This document shows positions 41,209 to 49,347 of a DNA stretch of 64,000 bases, piece by piece. The notes below the pieces were generated by a model that made no database searches, was not told the DNA's origin, and saw only the letters and a list, made by a program, of their open reading frames with translations. Every line of letters starts with the position of its first letter. Position 1 is the stretch's first letter. The stretch lies in contig AP018172.1 of assembly GCA_002368175.1 (NCBI GenBank), positions 3,160,001 to 3,224,000 on the forward strand, in the 5' to 3' direction. This DNA is from Calothrix sp. NIES-2098 (GTDB taxonomy: Bacteria > Cyanobacteriota > Cyanobacteriia > Cyanobacteriales > Nostocaceae). A program made the position numbers and the translations under genes.

Positions 41209-41754
41209 ATGTTCAGAGCAATTTCTTTTGCGATCGCTACTTTTGTTATCCCCTTAACTATTTACAACCATAATCTAGTAATTGCTAAAACCACTACGAA
41301 TTATCAAATTTCTCAGAATATTAAACAAGCCAGAAAAATCACTATTGACGAACTAGGACTTGGTGGTATTAAACTGTCGACGACAGAAGCCCAAGTCAGA
41401 AAAATTTTAGGTAAACCGATAAAAGTTGAAAATAGTTTTATCCCTGCGATTGGTAAAGTTCGCACTCTTAAATATGCAGGCATTACCGTTGATTTAGATG
41501 AAGGTGCTAAACCAGGAAGCTTTACTGTTTATCAAATAAAAGCCAACAGTTCTAAATATTCCACCATCAATGGTATCAAAGTAGGAGATAGACAATCAAA
41601 AGTATTTAGCACCTACGGAAAAGTTGAACCATCCCAAGATGGGAAAGTGACCAATTTACATTATGGAGTTGAAGAACCCAGCCCCGCAGGGTTTATGTTT
41701 ACTGTTAAAAATGGCAAAGTCACAGAAATTCTTTGCTTTTATGTCATGAATTAA
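41209..41754 (+). CDS. Hypothetical secreted protein, 181 residues
   Basis: A signal peptide (ISFAIATFVIPLTIYNHNLVIA, residues 5-26) is followed by two similar short domains: ELGLGGIKLSTTEAQVRKILGKP (about 48-70) and INGIKVGDRQSKVFSTYGKV (about 121-140). Each has the helix-turn layout seen in SmpA/BamE-like small periplasmic domains. I do not recognise a named family. Such proteins are common in filamentous cyanobacteria and have no assigned function. It follows the SELENBP1 gene by 65 bp and may share its transcript. Confidence 0.65.
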   Translation: MFRAISFAIATFVIPLTIYNHNLVIAKTTTNYQISQNIKQARKITIDELGLGGIKLSTTEAQVRKILGKPIKVENSFIPAIGKVRTLKYAGITVDLDEGAKPGSFTVYQIKANSSKYSTINGIKVGDRQSKVFSTYGKVEPSQDGKVTNLHYGVEEPSPAGFMFTVKNGKVTEILCFYVMN

Positions 41755-41770
41755 GCAAGTCGGTGCTGGC

Positions 41771-41806
41771 TCGTAGTTGCGCTTTAGCGCTAAAGCGCAA
41801 CTACGA
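41771..41806. repeat. Perfect 36-bp palindrome
   Basis: TCGTAGTTGCGCTTTAGC and its exact complement abut with no loop. It lies 17 bp after the stop of the secreted-protein gene and may end its transcript. A half copy at 35099 shows that it is a dispersed repeat. Confidence 0.7.
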
Positions 41807-41878
41807 ACAGAGATTTTACTTTTCGTTACATAGCTTGGTTGTTTCTCACCGACTTACTTAAGTAATTTATTCAAACAA

Positions 41879-42982
41879 ATGCAATCGTCACCCTTTCACT
41901 TTATCTGGAAAACTCGCCCAACTCAGGGAAACTCTCCTCAGCCTAGATACGGACATTCGGCAATTTTGTATCAAAACTCCAAAATAATTTTTGGTGGAGA
42001 ACATAACGAAACTGGGAAAACTCTCAACGATGTTTACTTACTAGACCTAGAAAATTGGACTTGGATGCAACCGCAAGTATGGGGAGATATTCCCACAAGC
42101 AGAAGCTTTCATACTGCTGTTTTAGCTGGAGATAAAATGCTCGTCTGGGGAGGATATCAACAAGCAAAAGATGGCGGATATATTTTTAGCGATGTTGATG
42201 TTCATATCCTCAATCTTCAAACTTGGGAATGGTCGCAAGTTACTCCAAAGGGAACGCCACCCGCAGCTCGTTGTCACCATAGTGCAGCCTTATTTAAAGA
42301 TAAAATATTCATTGATGGCGGCTCTTTTGATATGTATACAGCACTAGACGACCTTCATCTACTCGATATCACAAAAATGTGCTGGATAAATATCCAAGTT
42401 GATAAATGTTCTAGTGCTGCGTTAGCTGGATTAAAAGTTCGTGGTAATACATTAGTTAAGTTTTTGGGCGATGCTGCTTACGGCGGATTCTGCCCAGATA
42501 TTCTAACTTTAGAACTAGGCGATTTGGATTCCGAAAATTTATTGCCATTGCAGTGGCAAAAAGCAAAATTTGTAGGAATAGATAACTATAAATATAAAAT
42601 TTTATTGCCTAATAGCGATGAGGAAGAAGAGGAAGATGAAGAATATGATGAGGGAGATGGAATTCCCTATCGAACCGTTCATGGCTATGGAGAATTTGGA
42701 GATAACCTAGTGTTATTTGCAGGGATGGCTCCAGGTAATGGTGTTAGCCATGTGACGATTAGCGATGTAATTTTACTAAATATGCCTTCTGTAGAAGAAG
42801 CTACTAGTGGAACTTATACTGCAATGGTTCCACTAGTAGAAGGAAAATTTCCTGCTCCGAGATTTGGTCATTCCACCGTACAGTTTAATCGGCAAACTAT
42901 TGTTTACGGCGGCTTATGGATTGACACTTATACAGGAAATAATAGCTACGATCGCGACGTACATATTCTTGAGATTGTATAA
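41879..42982 (+). CDS. Kelch-repeat protein
   Basis: 367 residues with at least four Kelch beta-propeller blades. Each shows the pattern R-x-x-H-(S/T)-A, G-G or W-G-G, then D-x-x-x-L/I and W-x-W: RYGHSAILYQNSKIIFGGE, SRSFHTAVLAGDKMLVWGGY, ARCHHSAALFKDKIFIDGGS and PRFGHSTVQFNRQTIVYGG. An acidic stretch (about 243-258, EEEEEDEEYDEGDG) interrupts the propeller. No signal peptide is present, so it is probably a cytoplasmic protein-binding scaffold. The partner is unknown. ATG 41879 begins right at the domain. Confidence 0.85.
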   Translation: MQSSPFHFIWKTRPTQGNSPQPRYGHSAILYQNSKIIFGGEHNETGKTLNDVYLLDLENWTWMQPQVWGDIPTSRSFHTAVLAGDKMLVWGGYQQAKDGGYIFSDVDVHILNLQTWEWSQVTPKGTPPAARCHHSAALFKDKIFIDGGSFDMYTALDDLHLLDITKMCWINIQVDKCSSAALAGLKVRGNTLVKFLGDAAYGGFCPDILTLELGDLDSENLLPLQWQKAKFVGIDNYKYKILLPNSDEEEEEDEEYDEGDGIPYRTVHGYGEFGDNLVLFAGMAPGNGVSHVTISDVILLNMPSVEEATSGTYTAMVPLVEGKFPAPRFGHSTVQFNRQTIVYGGLWIDTYTGNNSYDRDVHILEIV

Positions 42983-43014
42983 TCTCTTGCGATCGCACTC
43001 AAGAAAGTTCTTCG

Positions 43015-43212
43015 CTATTTCAATCTTTCGATAGCTTCGCTTACATCTGTGAGGGTTTCATAGTCTCTATAAGGTATTTTCTTCAAAACTCGAAGTATTT
43101 TCTCATCAACACCTTTTTCTTCTGCATTCTTAATCAAGTCTTTCTTACTGATGGGGTATTCAAATTCGTTCAAGCTTTTATTTAGCTGCACCAAATTTAG
43201 CGTACTTATCAT
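43015..43212 (-). CDS. DUF2795-like small protein
   Basis: 65 residues from ATG 43212, preferred to the longer frame because AGGAGA precedes it. The pattern LNLVQLNKSLNEFEYPISKKDLIKNAEEKGVDEKILRVLKKIP resembles DUF2795, a small helical domain often linked to helix-turn-helix partners. Function unknown. It is convergent with the Kelch gene. Confidence 0.55.
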   Translation of the reverse strand: MISTLNLVQLNKSLNEFEYPISKKDLIKNAEEKGVDEKILRVLKKIPYRDYETLTDVSEAIERLK

Positions 43213-43260
43213 GGTGATTCTCCTAAATAGGCAAGGTTTGCAATTAACATCAGCAGTCAA

Positions 43261-43608
43261 AAGTCAGCCGATTTAAATTTTGAGTATTTGGATTGATTCA
43301 ACACATGAATTTGCTTGTTTATTCTGTTCAGGAATAATTGATCGGCGAGCCAATCGGCAAGATTTTGAACTACTATTTGCGATCCTATATACATTCAAGT
43401 TTTACATAGCTAATTGCCATCATGCTCAGGGTATATTTTTAGTTAGCAACAGTAGTAACAAACTATTAATATTAGCTTCTTTTGTGAGGATCGGACTCGT
43501 CAATTAGTAATATATAAATTAAAAAAATAATGCGATCGCTTATCGCTTCAACGCTATACATTCCCATCCAAATTGAAAGGGTGGGTATGTTTTTCCCACC
43601 CTCTTAAC
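43261..43608. other. Intergenic, nothing recognised
   Basis: About 350 AT-rich bases. A plus-strand frame at 43280-43507 begins with TTG and has no family-like content. A GGGTGGGTATGTTTTTCCCACCC hairpin region near 43580-43602 lies just after the glgB stop codon and may terminate that gene. Confidence 0.4.
43577..43602. terminator. Terminator-like hairpin after glgB
   Basis: AGGGTGGG and CCCACCCT flank a short TATGTTTTT loop, a few bases after the minus-strand glgB stop codon. It could serve as that gene's terminator. Confidence 0.55.
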
Positions 43609-45903
43609 TTAAGATTGCAGTGCTTCTGCTGTCTTTTGCTTATCTAACTTGAGAATTAAAACTCCCAAAGGTGGTAGACATAAATCCAGCGAATAAGGAC
43701 GATTGTGCAAAGACCAATCATCAGTCCACTTACCGCCTAAGTTACCCATGTTACTACCGCCATACTGACGGGAATCACTATTAAACAACTCGGTATAAAA
43801 ACCTTTTTCTGGTACTCCTATGCGGTAATGGGAATGAGGTTGAGGTGTGAAGTTACAAACCACAACTACAAAATTCTCCGAATCTTTATCGCGGCGAATA
43901 AAGGAAACTACACTATGACGGTTGTCGCTACAGTCAATCCACTCAAACCCCGGTTCAGCAAAATCTTGGGTGTACAAAGCTGGTTCGGAGCGATAGAGGT
44001 GGTTCAGCTCGTGAAAAAACTGTTTTAACTGTTGATGCGGCTCGTATTGTAGTAAGTGCCACTCTAAATCGCTCCAGACATTCCACTCACTCCACTGCCC
44101 AAATTCCATGCTCATAAACATGGTTTTCTTGCCTGGGTGAGCGAACATATAGCTAAACAAACAACGCACATTGGCAAACTTCTGCCATGTGTCCCCCGGC
44201 ATTTTGCCAATCATATTGCTCTTACCATGCACCACTTCGTCATGGGACAGAGCCAGCATAAAGTTTTCGCTGTGGTTGTACCACATACTAAAAGTGACGT
44301 TGTTTTGGTGGAACTGACGGAACCACGGGTCCATGCTGAAATAGTCCAGCATATCGTGCATCCAGCCCATATTCCACTTTAAGTTGAAGCCCAAACCACC
44401 AGTGTAAGTAGGCCAAGATACCATCGGCCAAGAGGTAGATTCTTCAGCGATGGAAAGCGCCCCAGGAAAATAGCTGAAAATTAGATAATTTACCTGACGC
44501 AGAAAATCTGCTGCTTCCAGGTTTTCTCTGCCGCCGTACTGGTTAGGTAGCCATTCTCCTGGTTTGCGGCAATAGTCCAGGTAAAGCATCGAAGCCACAG
44601 CATCGACGCGAATGCCGTCAATGTGGTACTTGTCAAACCAAAACAGCGCATTTGCAGCTAGGAAGTTACGAACTTCGTGGCGCGCATAGTTGAATACCAG
44701 AGTTCCCCATTCTTTGTGTTCGCCTTTGCGGGAATCTGCGTGTTCGTACAGGTGGCTACCATCGAAGAAGGCTAAACCATGACCATCTTTAGGGAAGTGA
44801 CCGGGAACCCAATCGACAATCACGCCAATGCCATTTTTGTGACATTGGTCAACAAAATACATGAAATCTTGGGCGCTACCAAAACGAGAGGTAGGAGCAT
44901 AGTAACCAGTTACTTGATAACCCCAAGATCCATCAAAGGGATGTTCTGCAATTGGTAACAGTTCTACGTGAGTGTAACCCAGGTCTTTGACGTAAGGAAT
45001 CAGTCTATCTGCCAATTCCCGATAAGTGAGGAAGCGTGCGCCAGGTTTCAGTTCGGAAACAATAACTACAGGTTCGGTTTCCCCATTGGGAAGTGTAGGT
45101 GGTTCTGCGCTAGAAGCGTGTAACCAAGAGCCTAAATGCACTTCATAGACTGAAACTGGCTGAGTCAGGGGATCGGTGTGTCGCCGTTTTTCTAACCAGT
45201 CTTGATCGCTCCAATTATATGCATCTAAATCTGTAACAATTGATGCTGTTTTCGGGCGAGGTTCTTGTTGGAATCCGTAGGGATCGGATTTTTCGTAAAT
45301 ATGGCCTTCAAAATTTTTGATTTCATATTTGTAATGCTCTCCCACTCCTAATTCTGGGATAAACAATTCCCAAACGCCGGTGGGGCCTTTACGCATCTGA
45401 TGTTGGCGTCCATCCCAGTTATTGAAATCTCCCAACACAGAAACGTTACGCGCATTGGGTGCCCAAACAGCAAAGTAAACGCCTTTAACGCCATCTACTT
45501 CTGTCAGGTGCGCTCCCAGTTTTTCGTAAATCCGGTGGTGGTTTCCTTCACCAAACAAATGCAAGTCAAAGTCTGTCAAACGTGGAGAACGGAAGGCGTA
45601 AGGATCGTAAGTAACACGCTCGTGCTCTCCTTCTTTAATCCTTAACTGGTAATTTGCCAGTTCTGCTGTTTCAATCGTGCATTCAAAAAAGTTAGGATGA
45701 TGCACTGTTTGCATCGGATATTCTTTACGTTCTTGAGGAATCACTACCCACGCAGCACTGGCTTTTGGTAGGTAGGCTCGCACAGCCCAGACATTTTTGC
45801 CATTCTGTTCTATGAGATGAGAACCCAGTACTTCAAAAGGATCTTGATGCTGATTCCAAACGATGCTGTTAACCTGTTCAGGGGCGATCGTGGTCATGGA
45901 CAT
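43609..45903 (-). CDS. glgB: 1,4-alpha-glucan branching enzyme GlgB
   Basis: 764 residues. An N-terminal extra domain and a CBM48 domain (about 130-215, GVYFAVWAPNARNVSVLGDFNNWDG) precede the GH13 catalytic barrel: HVELLPIAEHPFDGSWGYQ, GIGVIVDWVPGHFPKD, nucleophile Asp in GIRVDAVASMLYLDY, acid Glu in SIAEESTSWP and the third Asp in LALSHDEVVHGK. The length is that of the long GlgB form. It makes alpha-1,6 branches in glycogen, the carbon store of cyanobacteria. It stands alone here. ATG 45903 is used; a second ATG follows two codons later. Confidence 0.97.
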   Translation of the reverse strand: MSMTTIAPEQVNSIVWNQHQDPFEVLGSHLIEQNGKNVWAVRAYLPKASAAWVVIPQERKEYPMQTVHHPNFFECTIETAELANYQLRIKEGEHERVTYDPYAFRSPRLTDFDLHLFGEGNHHRIYEKLGAHLTEVDGVKGVYFAVWAPNARNVSVLGDFNNWDGRQHQMRKGPTGVWELFIPELGVGEHYKYEIKNFEGHIYEKSDPYGFQQEPRPKTASIVTDLDAYNWSDQDWLEKRRHTDPLTQPVSVYEVHLGSWLHASSAEPPTLPNGETEPVVIVSELKPGARFLTYRELADRLIPYVKDLGYTHVELLPIAEHPFDGSWGYQVTGYYAPTSRFGSAQDFMYFVDQCHKNGIGVIVDWVPGHFPKDGHGLAFFDGSHLYEHADSRKGEHKEWGTLVFNYARHEVRNFLAANALFWFDKYHIDGIRVDAVASMLYLDYCRKPGEWLPNQYGGRENLEAADFLRQVNYLIFSYFPGALSIAEESTSWPMVSWPTYTGGLGFNLKWNMGWMHDMLDYFSMDPWFRQFHQNNVTFSMWYNHSENFMLALSHDEVVHGKSNMIGKMPGDTWQKFANVRCLFSYMFAHPGKKTMFMSMEFGQWSEWNVWSDLEWHLLQYEPHQQLKQFFHELNHLYRSEPALYTQDFAEPGFEWIDCSDNRHSVVSFIRRDKDSENFVVVVCNFTPQPHSHYRIGVPEKGFYTELFNSDSRQYGGSNMGNLGGKWTDDWSLHNRPYSLDLCLPPLGVLILKLDKQKTAEALQS

Positions 45904-46090
45904 TAAAGCTACCTACGTGAAATAAAGTGATTGTTAAACTACTTTTGTAATTTATATATATTCTTTACATTTATTTGCAATTTTGTCGCCACCGTTATCC
46001 TACCTCAGAAATGACGAACTATTACCTGATGTCGGAAAGAGTGGAGGTGTGGGGAGGGAGACTAGGGAGAAATGACAAATGACTAATTTC

Positions 46091-46405
46091 TTAAATTCCT
46101 AGAAAGGGGAAAATCTGAAGTAAAGCCTTACGTATTCTCAGTAAAAAAATCTGGTCTCTAATTTTGGGATCTAATTGACGTGGTGGAATAACTTGTAGTC
46201 GCTCTTGCAATTCTGCGTATTGGGCGGCTGTTAAGGGTTTACCGTCAATTGGCGATCGCGCTTCTATAATTATCTCTGTTCGTGAGATTTCTTCGGGCAG
46301 ATCCTCTGGTGGCGGTAGTGCCATAACTGCTGTCCCCAGATGGTTACTCAACCCGACTAAAATGCTTATGCTCATGCTCAAAACAAAAAATATAATCCGC
46401 TTCAT
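46091..46405 (-). CDS. Hypothetical exported protein, 104 residues
   Basis: A signal peptide or anchor (IIFFVLSMSISILVGL, residues 4-19) is followed by a short conserved block: SRTEIIIEARSPIDGKPLTAAQYAELQERL and LDPKIRDQIFLLRIRKALLQIFPFLG. I recognise this as a conserved cyanobacterial protein of unknown function. The final RIRKALLQIFPFLG helix is amphipathic and may bind membranes. Confidence 0.7.
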   Translation of the reverse strand: MKRIIFFVLSMSISILVGLSNHLGTAVMALPPPEDLPEEISRTEIIIEARSPIDGKPLTAAQYAELQERLQVIPPRQLDPKIRDQIFLLRIRKALLQIFPFLGI

Positions 46406-46882
46406 CGCTACCCTTTGCAGTTTTGAGTCCAGATCGTCATCAACTGGATTTTATCTGGCTGAGGTTTGTTCTCTCTCCAACCTACCCAAGCATTTTCGAC
46501 CCTATTCATTTAATAGGCGGACTAATTTCGTTATTTTTTGGAGTTTAAAATCAGGGTGTAATATTTAATTTGCTTATAGCATAAGCTAAGACCATTGAAC
46601 AATAATATTGATAGAAATTTCTAATAAATTTATCGCAAATTATAGGGAAAGCTTCAGCAAGAAAAGCTGAGTTAATATGCATTTGAGGTATTTATTGCTA
46701 ATGCTCATTCCCGGCAAAAATACTTCCCATGCCTAGTAAAAAATTTGCGATCGCATTCGATATGCTCAGGCAAACAAAGCAACACGGAGCTTCACTATTG
46801 CTACCAGCTAACATAAATCTACCGTATCTCAACTTCCAGGCAGTGCGAAAGATTGAGGTTAAGCTGCTTTGCCTATAACATC
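46406..46882. other. Intergenic, nothing recognised
   Basis: AT-rich DNA. No palindrome or gene stands out. Confidence 0.4.
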
Positions 46883-47062
46883 CTAGAACTTAATACTTTT
46901 AACTTCCGAGGCAGCGGTACTAGGAATATCGGGTGCAAAGTTATCAATTAAAATCTTCAACTCACGTAGGGTGGCATAAATCGCAAACCACCGAACAAAA
47001 GAGCTACAAGCAAATAAAATTTTTTGTTTATGGATCTTGATGCGATCGCAGTATAAGGACAC
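46883..47062 (-). pseudogene. Small ORF or gene remnant
   Basis: A minus-strand frame reads from GTG 47062 to a stop at 46883 (59 residues), including FVRWFAIYATLRELKILIDN and APDIPSTAASEVKSIKF. The composition is protein-like and the frame is closed upstream by a stop, so it may be the 3' end of a decayed gene. The family is not recognised. Confidence 0.25.
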
Positions 47063-47233
47063 GTGGTGACAGTACTAACCGTCTTCACCAGTGTCCTCCA
47101 TGTTGTTGACTTACTTCATAGATAGGTGAGAACCTTCAAGTTTGCATTCTGCAACACCAGGTTTTCCGATTTTAATCCCCACCAAATCTACTAAAGAGAG
47201 ATTGCGAGGACTGCTGTTACTAGCCTACCTTTA

Positions 47234-47524
47234 CTAAGGTGTCTTTGTGGGGGAAGGACTTGCAGTAGCACCTGTAGTAGCTTTAGGAGTGGAAGTAGCA
47301 GCAGTAGTAGCTTTAGGAGTTGCAGCACCTGTAGTGGTAGGAGTTGCAGCACCTGTAGCTGTTGGGCTAGGGGATTTAGTAGTTCCTGTATCAGTTGGTT
47401 CCCCTGTAGCTGCTGGGCTGCTGGTTGAAGTGCCAGTACCACCAGTGTCGCCACCACCTTCGCAAGCACCGAGAAATCCAGCCAGACTTAACAGGAGGGC
47501 CAAACCTAAGATTTTTGTTTTCAT
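47234..47524 (-). CDS. Thr/Pro/Ala-rich putative lipoprotein
   Basis: 96 residues from ATG 47524, chosen because GAGGAGTT precedes it. A lipoprotein signal (KTKILGLALLLSLAGFLGAC, lipobox LGAC) is followed by a low-complexity tail of Thr, Ala, Pro and Ser with repeated TTGAATPKAT-type units. It is probably anchored by lipid to a membrane, with a flexible extracytoplasmic tail. Function unknown. The opposite strand is also open because of the repetitive codons. Confidence 0.65.
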   Translation of the reverse strand: MKTKILGLALLLSLAGFLGACEGGGDTGGTGTSTSSPAATGEPTDTGTTKSPSPTATGAATPTTTGAATPKATTAATSTPKATTGATASPSPTKTP

Positions 47525-48314
47525 AACTCCTCTTTCACCAAATTGGGGCAATAACAAATTTTCGCCTGATGAATAAGATACCTTATTTGTTGCTTTTTTT
47601 TTAAATACTTTGAGAGAGATATATTAAACCCAATGTAAAAGTTTTTTTCAAAGTAGCGTGGGAAAGCTGCTCCCATAATTATTTTTTTACTAACTAAGTA
47701 TCTAACTTCATCGCTAAACATAAGTTTCTTTAAACTCATCTGACTACTTCCGTTGTATATAGCCTATTCTTCAAGAATAAAAACCATCACCTACTTAAGT
47801 GTCTGAAATAGAGCTTGCAAAGAAGTGGGTAGCCATTAAATTAGTGTTTTTACTAACCCAGTCTTCTATTGAAAGTTAAAATCTATTGTTCGCCAACAGC
47901 ATCCTTCCAAAGGGAGGTATTTAACGCAGTTGTGTAGTTGTGCATAAGTTTTATGACCAGCGATCGCATCCAGTTGTCACAAAGCCGCACAGTCAGTGTT
48001 GTTCTTTTGTCAATTTGGCAGCAAAGCAAGTTATCATACCAAAAATTGTGATGTTGTCGCTGACACTTGCCGCTTGCTGTTAAGCATTGCCATACTTTAT
48101 AGACGATGCCCAAAGGGTCAAGCTGTCCAAGTGCAGTTCGCAATCAGCGAGTATTGGAATATCCAAGTGATGCATACCTTGGTGCAGCTACCTATCAGAA
48201 CGCTGAAAAGAGTTTAGGGTATTATTTGTGCTGATTGCATAAAAGGCGATTTCAACCTTTGCAAAAACAGACACCCAATCTAAAATCTAGTTTTTCCCAT
48301 CTAAACAAAAAGTT
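47525..48314. other. Intergenic 790 bp, no convincing gene
   Basis: Overlapping frames of 60-90 codons occur on both strands (for example 47883-48143 minus and 47996-48217 plus) but none shows a recognisable family or a good ribosome site. It may contain a decayed gene. Confidence 0.4.
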
Positions 48315-48986
48315 ATGGCTGCTGTTCGCAAATCAGCTGTTTCTGCAACGAGTAATTGGTTCCAGCGAAATTCTCCCCTATCTTTAGGAAAGAGACGCTC
48401 CACACATCGACAGTCAGCCGCCCCCAGAGCGTCTACAGTTGCTGCTGAATCTACACCAGTACCCTCCACAAGAAAACGGCTAGCATCGAAAAATTTATCA
48501 ATGTCTCCAACAGTGCAGTTGGGCAAACAAAAAGCTGCCAATTTCAAAGGACAGTCAAGTACGATGCTTAACAGTCCGAGGTTGGGCTTTCTTAATCTTC
48601 CTGGCATAAAGAGTTCTGGAAATTTACCTGTGTGGTTGTTGCGGTTTTATACTTTCCATCGTTATTCTTCTGTTGTGACATTTTTGTTAGTAACAGCAAC
48701 CCTAGTCGTCTATGGTTGGACAGTATATTCTCAAGAAATTTGGAGCCAAGGATACCGCAGACTGCAAAGTTTGCAACGTCATGAGCGACAGTTAACGACA
48801 ACTAATGCCACACTAACCAACAAAATGGCTGAAGAAGCAGAACAACCAACAGCGGGATTGGTATTACCAACTCCGGATCGCACAATTTTTTTGCCGCCCG
48901 CCTCTTACAGCCCTAATTCCACACCACCTAAGACAACGCCAGATTCCGAACCGCCCCAGCAAACTACTTCACCGTTGGGATATTAA
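48315..48986 (+). CDS. FtsL-like bitopic division protein (inferred)
   Basis: 223 residues. A long basic, Ser/Pro-rich cytoplasmic part (1-115) is followed by one membrane helix (SVVTFLLVTATLVVYGWTVY, about 119-138). A short coiled-coil segment (RRLQSLQRHERQL, TTTNATLTNKMAEEAE) and a Pro/Thr-rich extracytoplasmic tail follow. This topology, and a position just upstream of ftsI on the same strand, are those of FtsL, the small partner of FtsB/FtsQ. Sequence alone does not prove it, because FtsL is poorly conserved. The long N-terminal extension is unusual. The two genes are 361 bp apart with repeats between them. Confidence 0.55.
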   Translation: MAAVRKSAVSATSNWFQRNSPLSLGKRRSTHRQSAAPRASTVAAESTPVPSTRKRLASKNLSMSPTVQLGKQKAANFKGQSSTMLNSPRLGFLNLPGIKSSGNLPVWLLRFYTFHRYSSVVTFLLVTATLVVYGWTVYSQEIWSQGYRRLQSLQRHERQLTTTNATLTNKMAEEAEQPTAGLVLPTPDRTIFLPPASYSPNSTPPKTTPDSEPPQQTTSPLGY

Positions 48987-49347
48987 ATTTAACAGTCAAG
49001 AGTCATTTGTCCTTTGTGCTTATGTCATGGAACTAGGGAATTGAGGAAGGGATACAAAAAATTCAAAATTCAAAAATTGACTTGACTCTTGACTCTTGAC
49101 TCTTGAACGCCAGTTGCACGCCACTTGCTACAACGGAGGAAACCTCAACGGACACTTGCTTTAAGTCGGCAGAGCCGCCCAACGCAGTTTCCTCCGCAAC
49201 GCAGTGGCTCCTCAAGTCGGGAAACCCTTTCGGCAGTTCCTCATGGGGGGAACCCCCAAGACCAGACTGCCGACGCTCCTACGTCGCTACCGCTACGCTA
49301 ACACCACGGCACTGGCTCCTCTTGACTAAGAACAATGGACAAACCCA
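48987..49347. repeat. Heptamer repeats and a GC-rich dispersed repeat between the ftsL-like gene and ftsI
   Basis: TTGACTC heptamers run from about 49078 to 49107. A GC-rich repeat follows (about 49108-49330), with GGGGGGAACCCCC and AGACTGCCGACGCTCC words typical of dispersed Nostocales elements. It contains an open frame on the plus strand that does not look like a protein. Confidence 0.65.

Noticed and set aside
47247..47576. 109-codon plus-strand frame of Val/Ala/Gly/Pro repeats
   Set aside because: It is the complement of the Thr/Ala-rich lipoprotein tail; the minus-strand gene has a lipoprotein signal and ribosome site.
47521..47739. 72-codon minus-strand frame ahead of the lipoprotein gene
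   Set aside because: No ribosome site or recognisable sequence; it ends at the lipoprotein start codon by chance.
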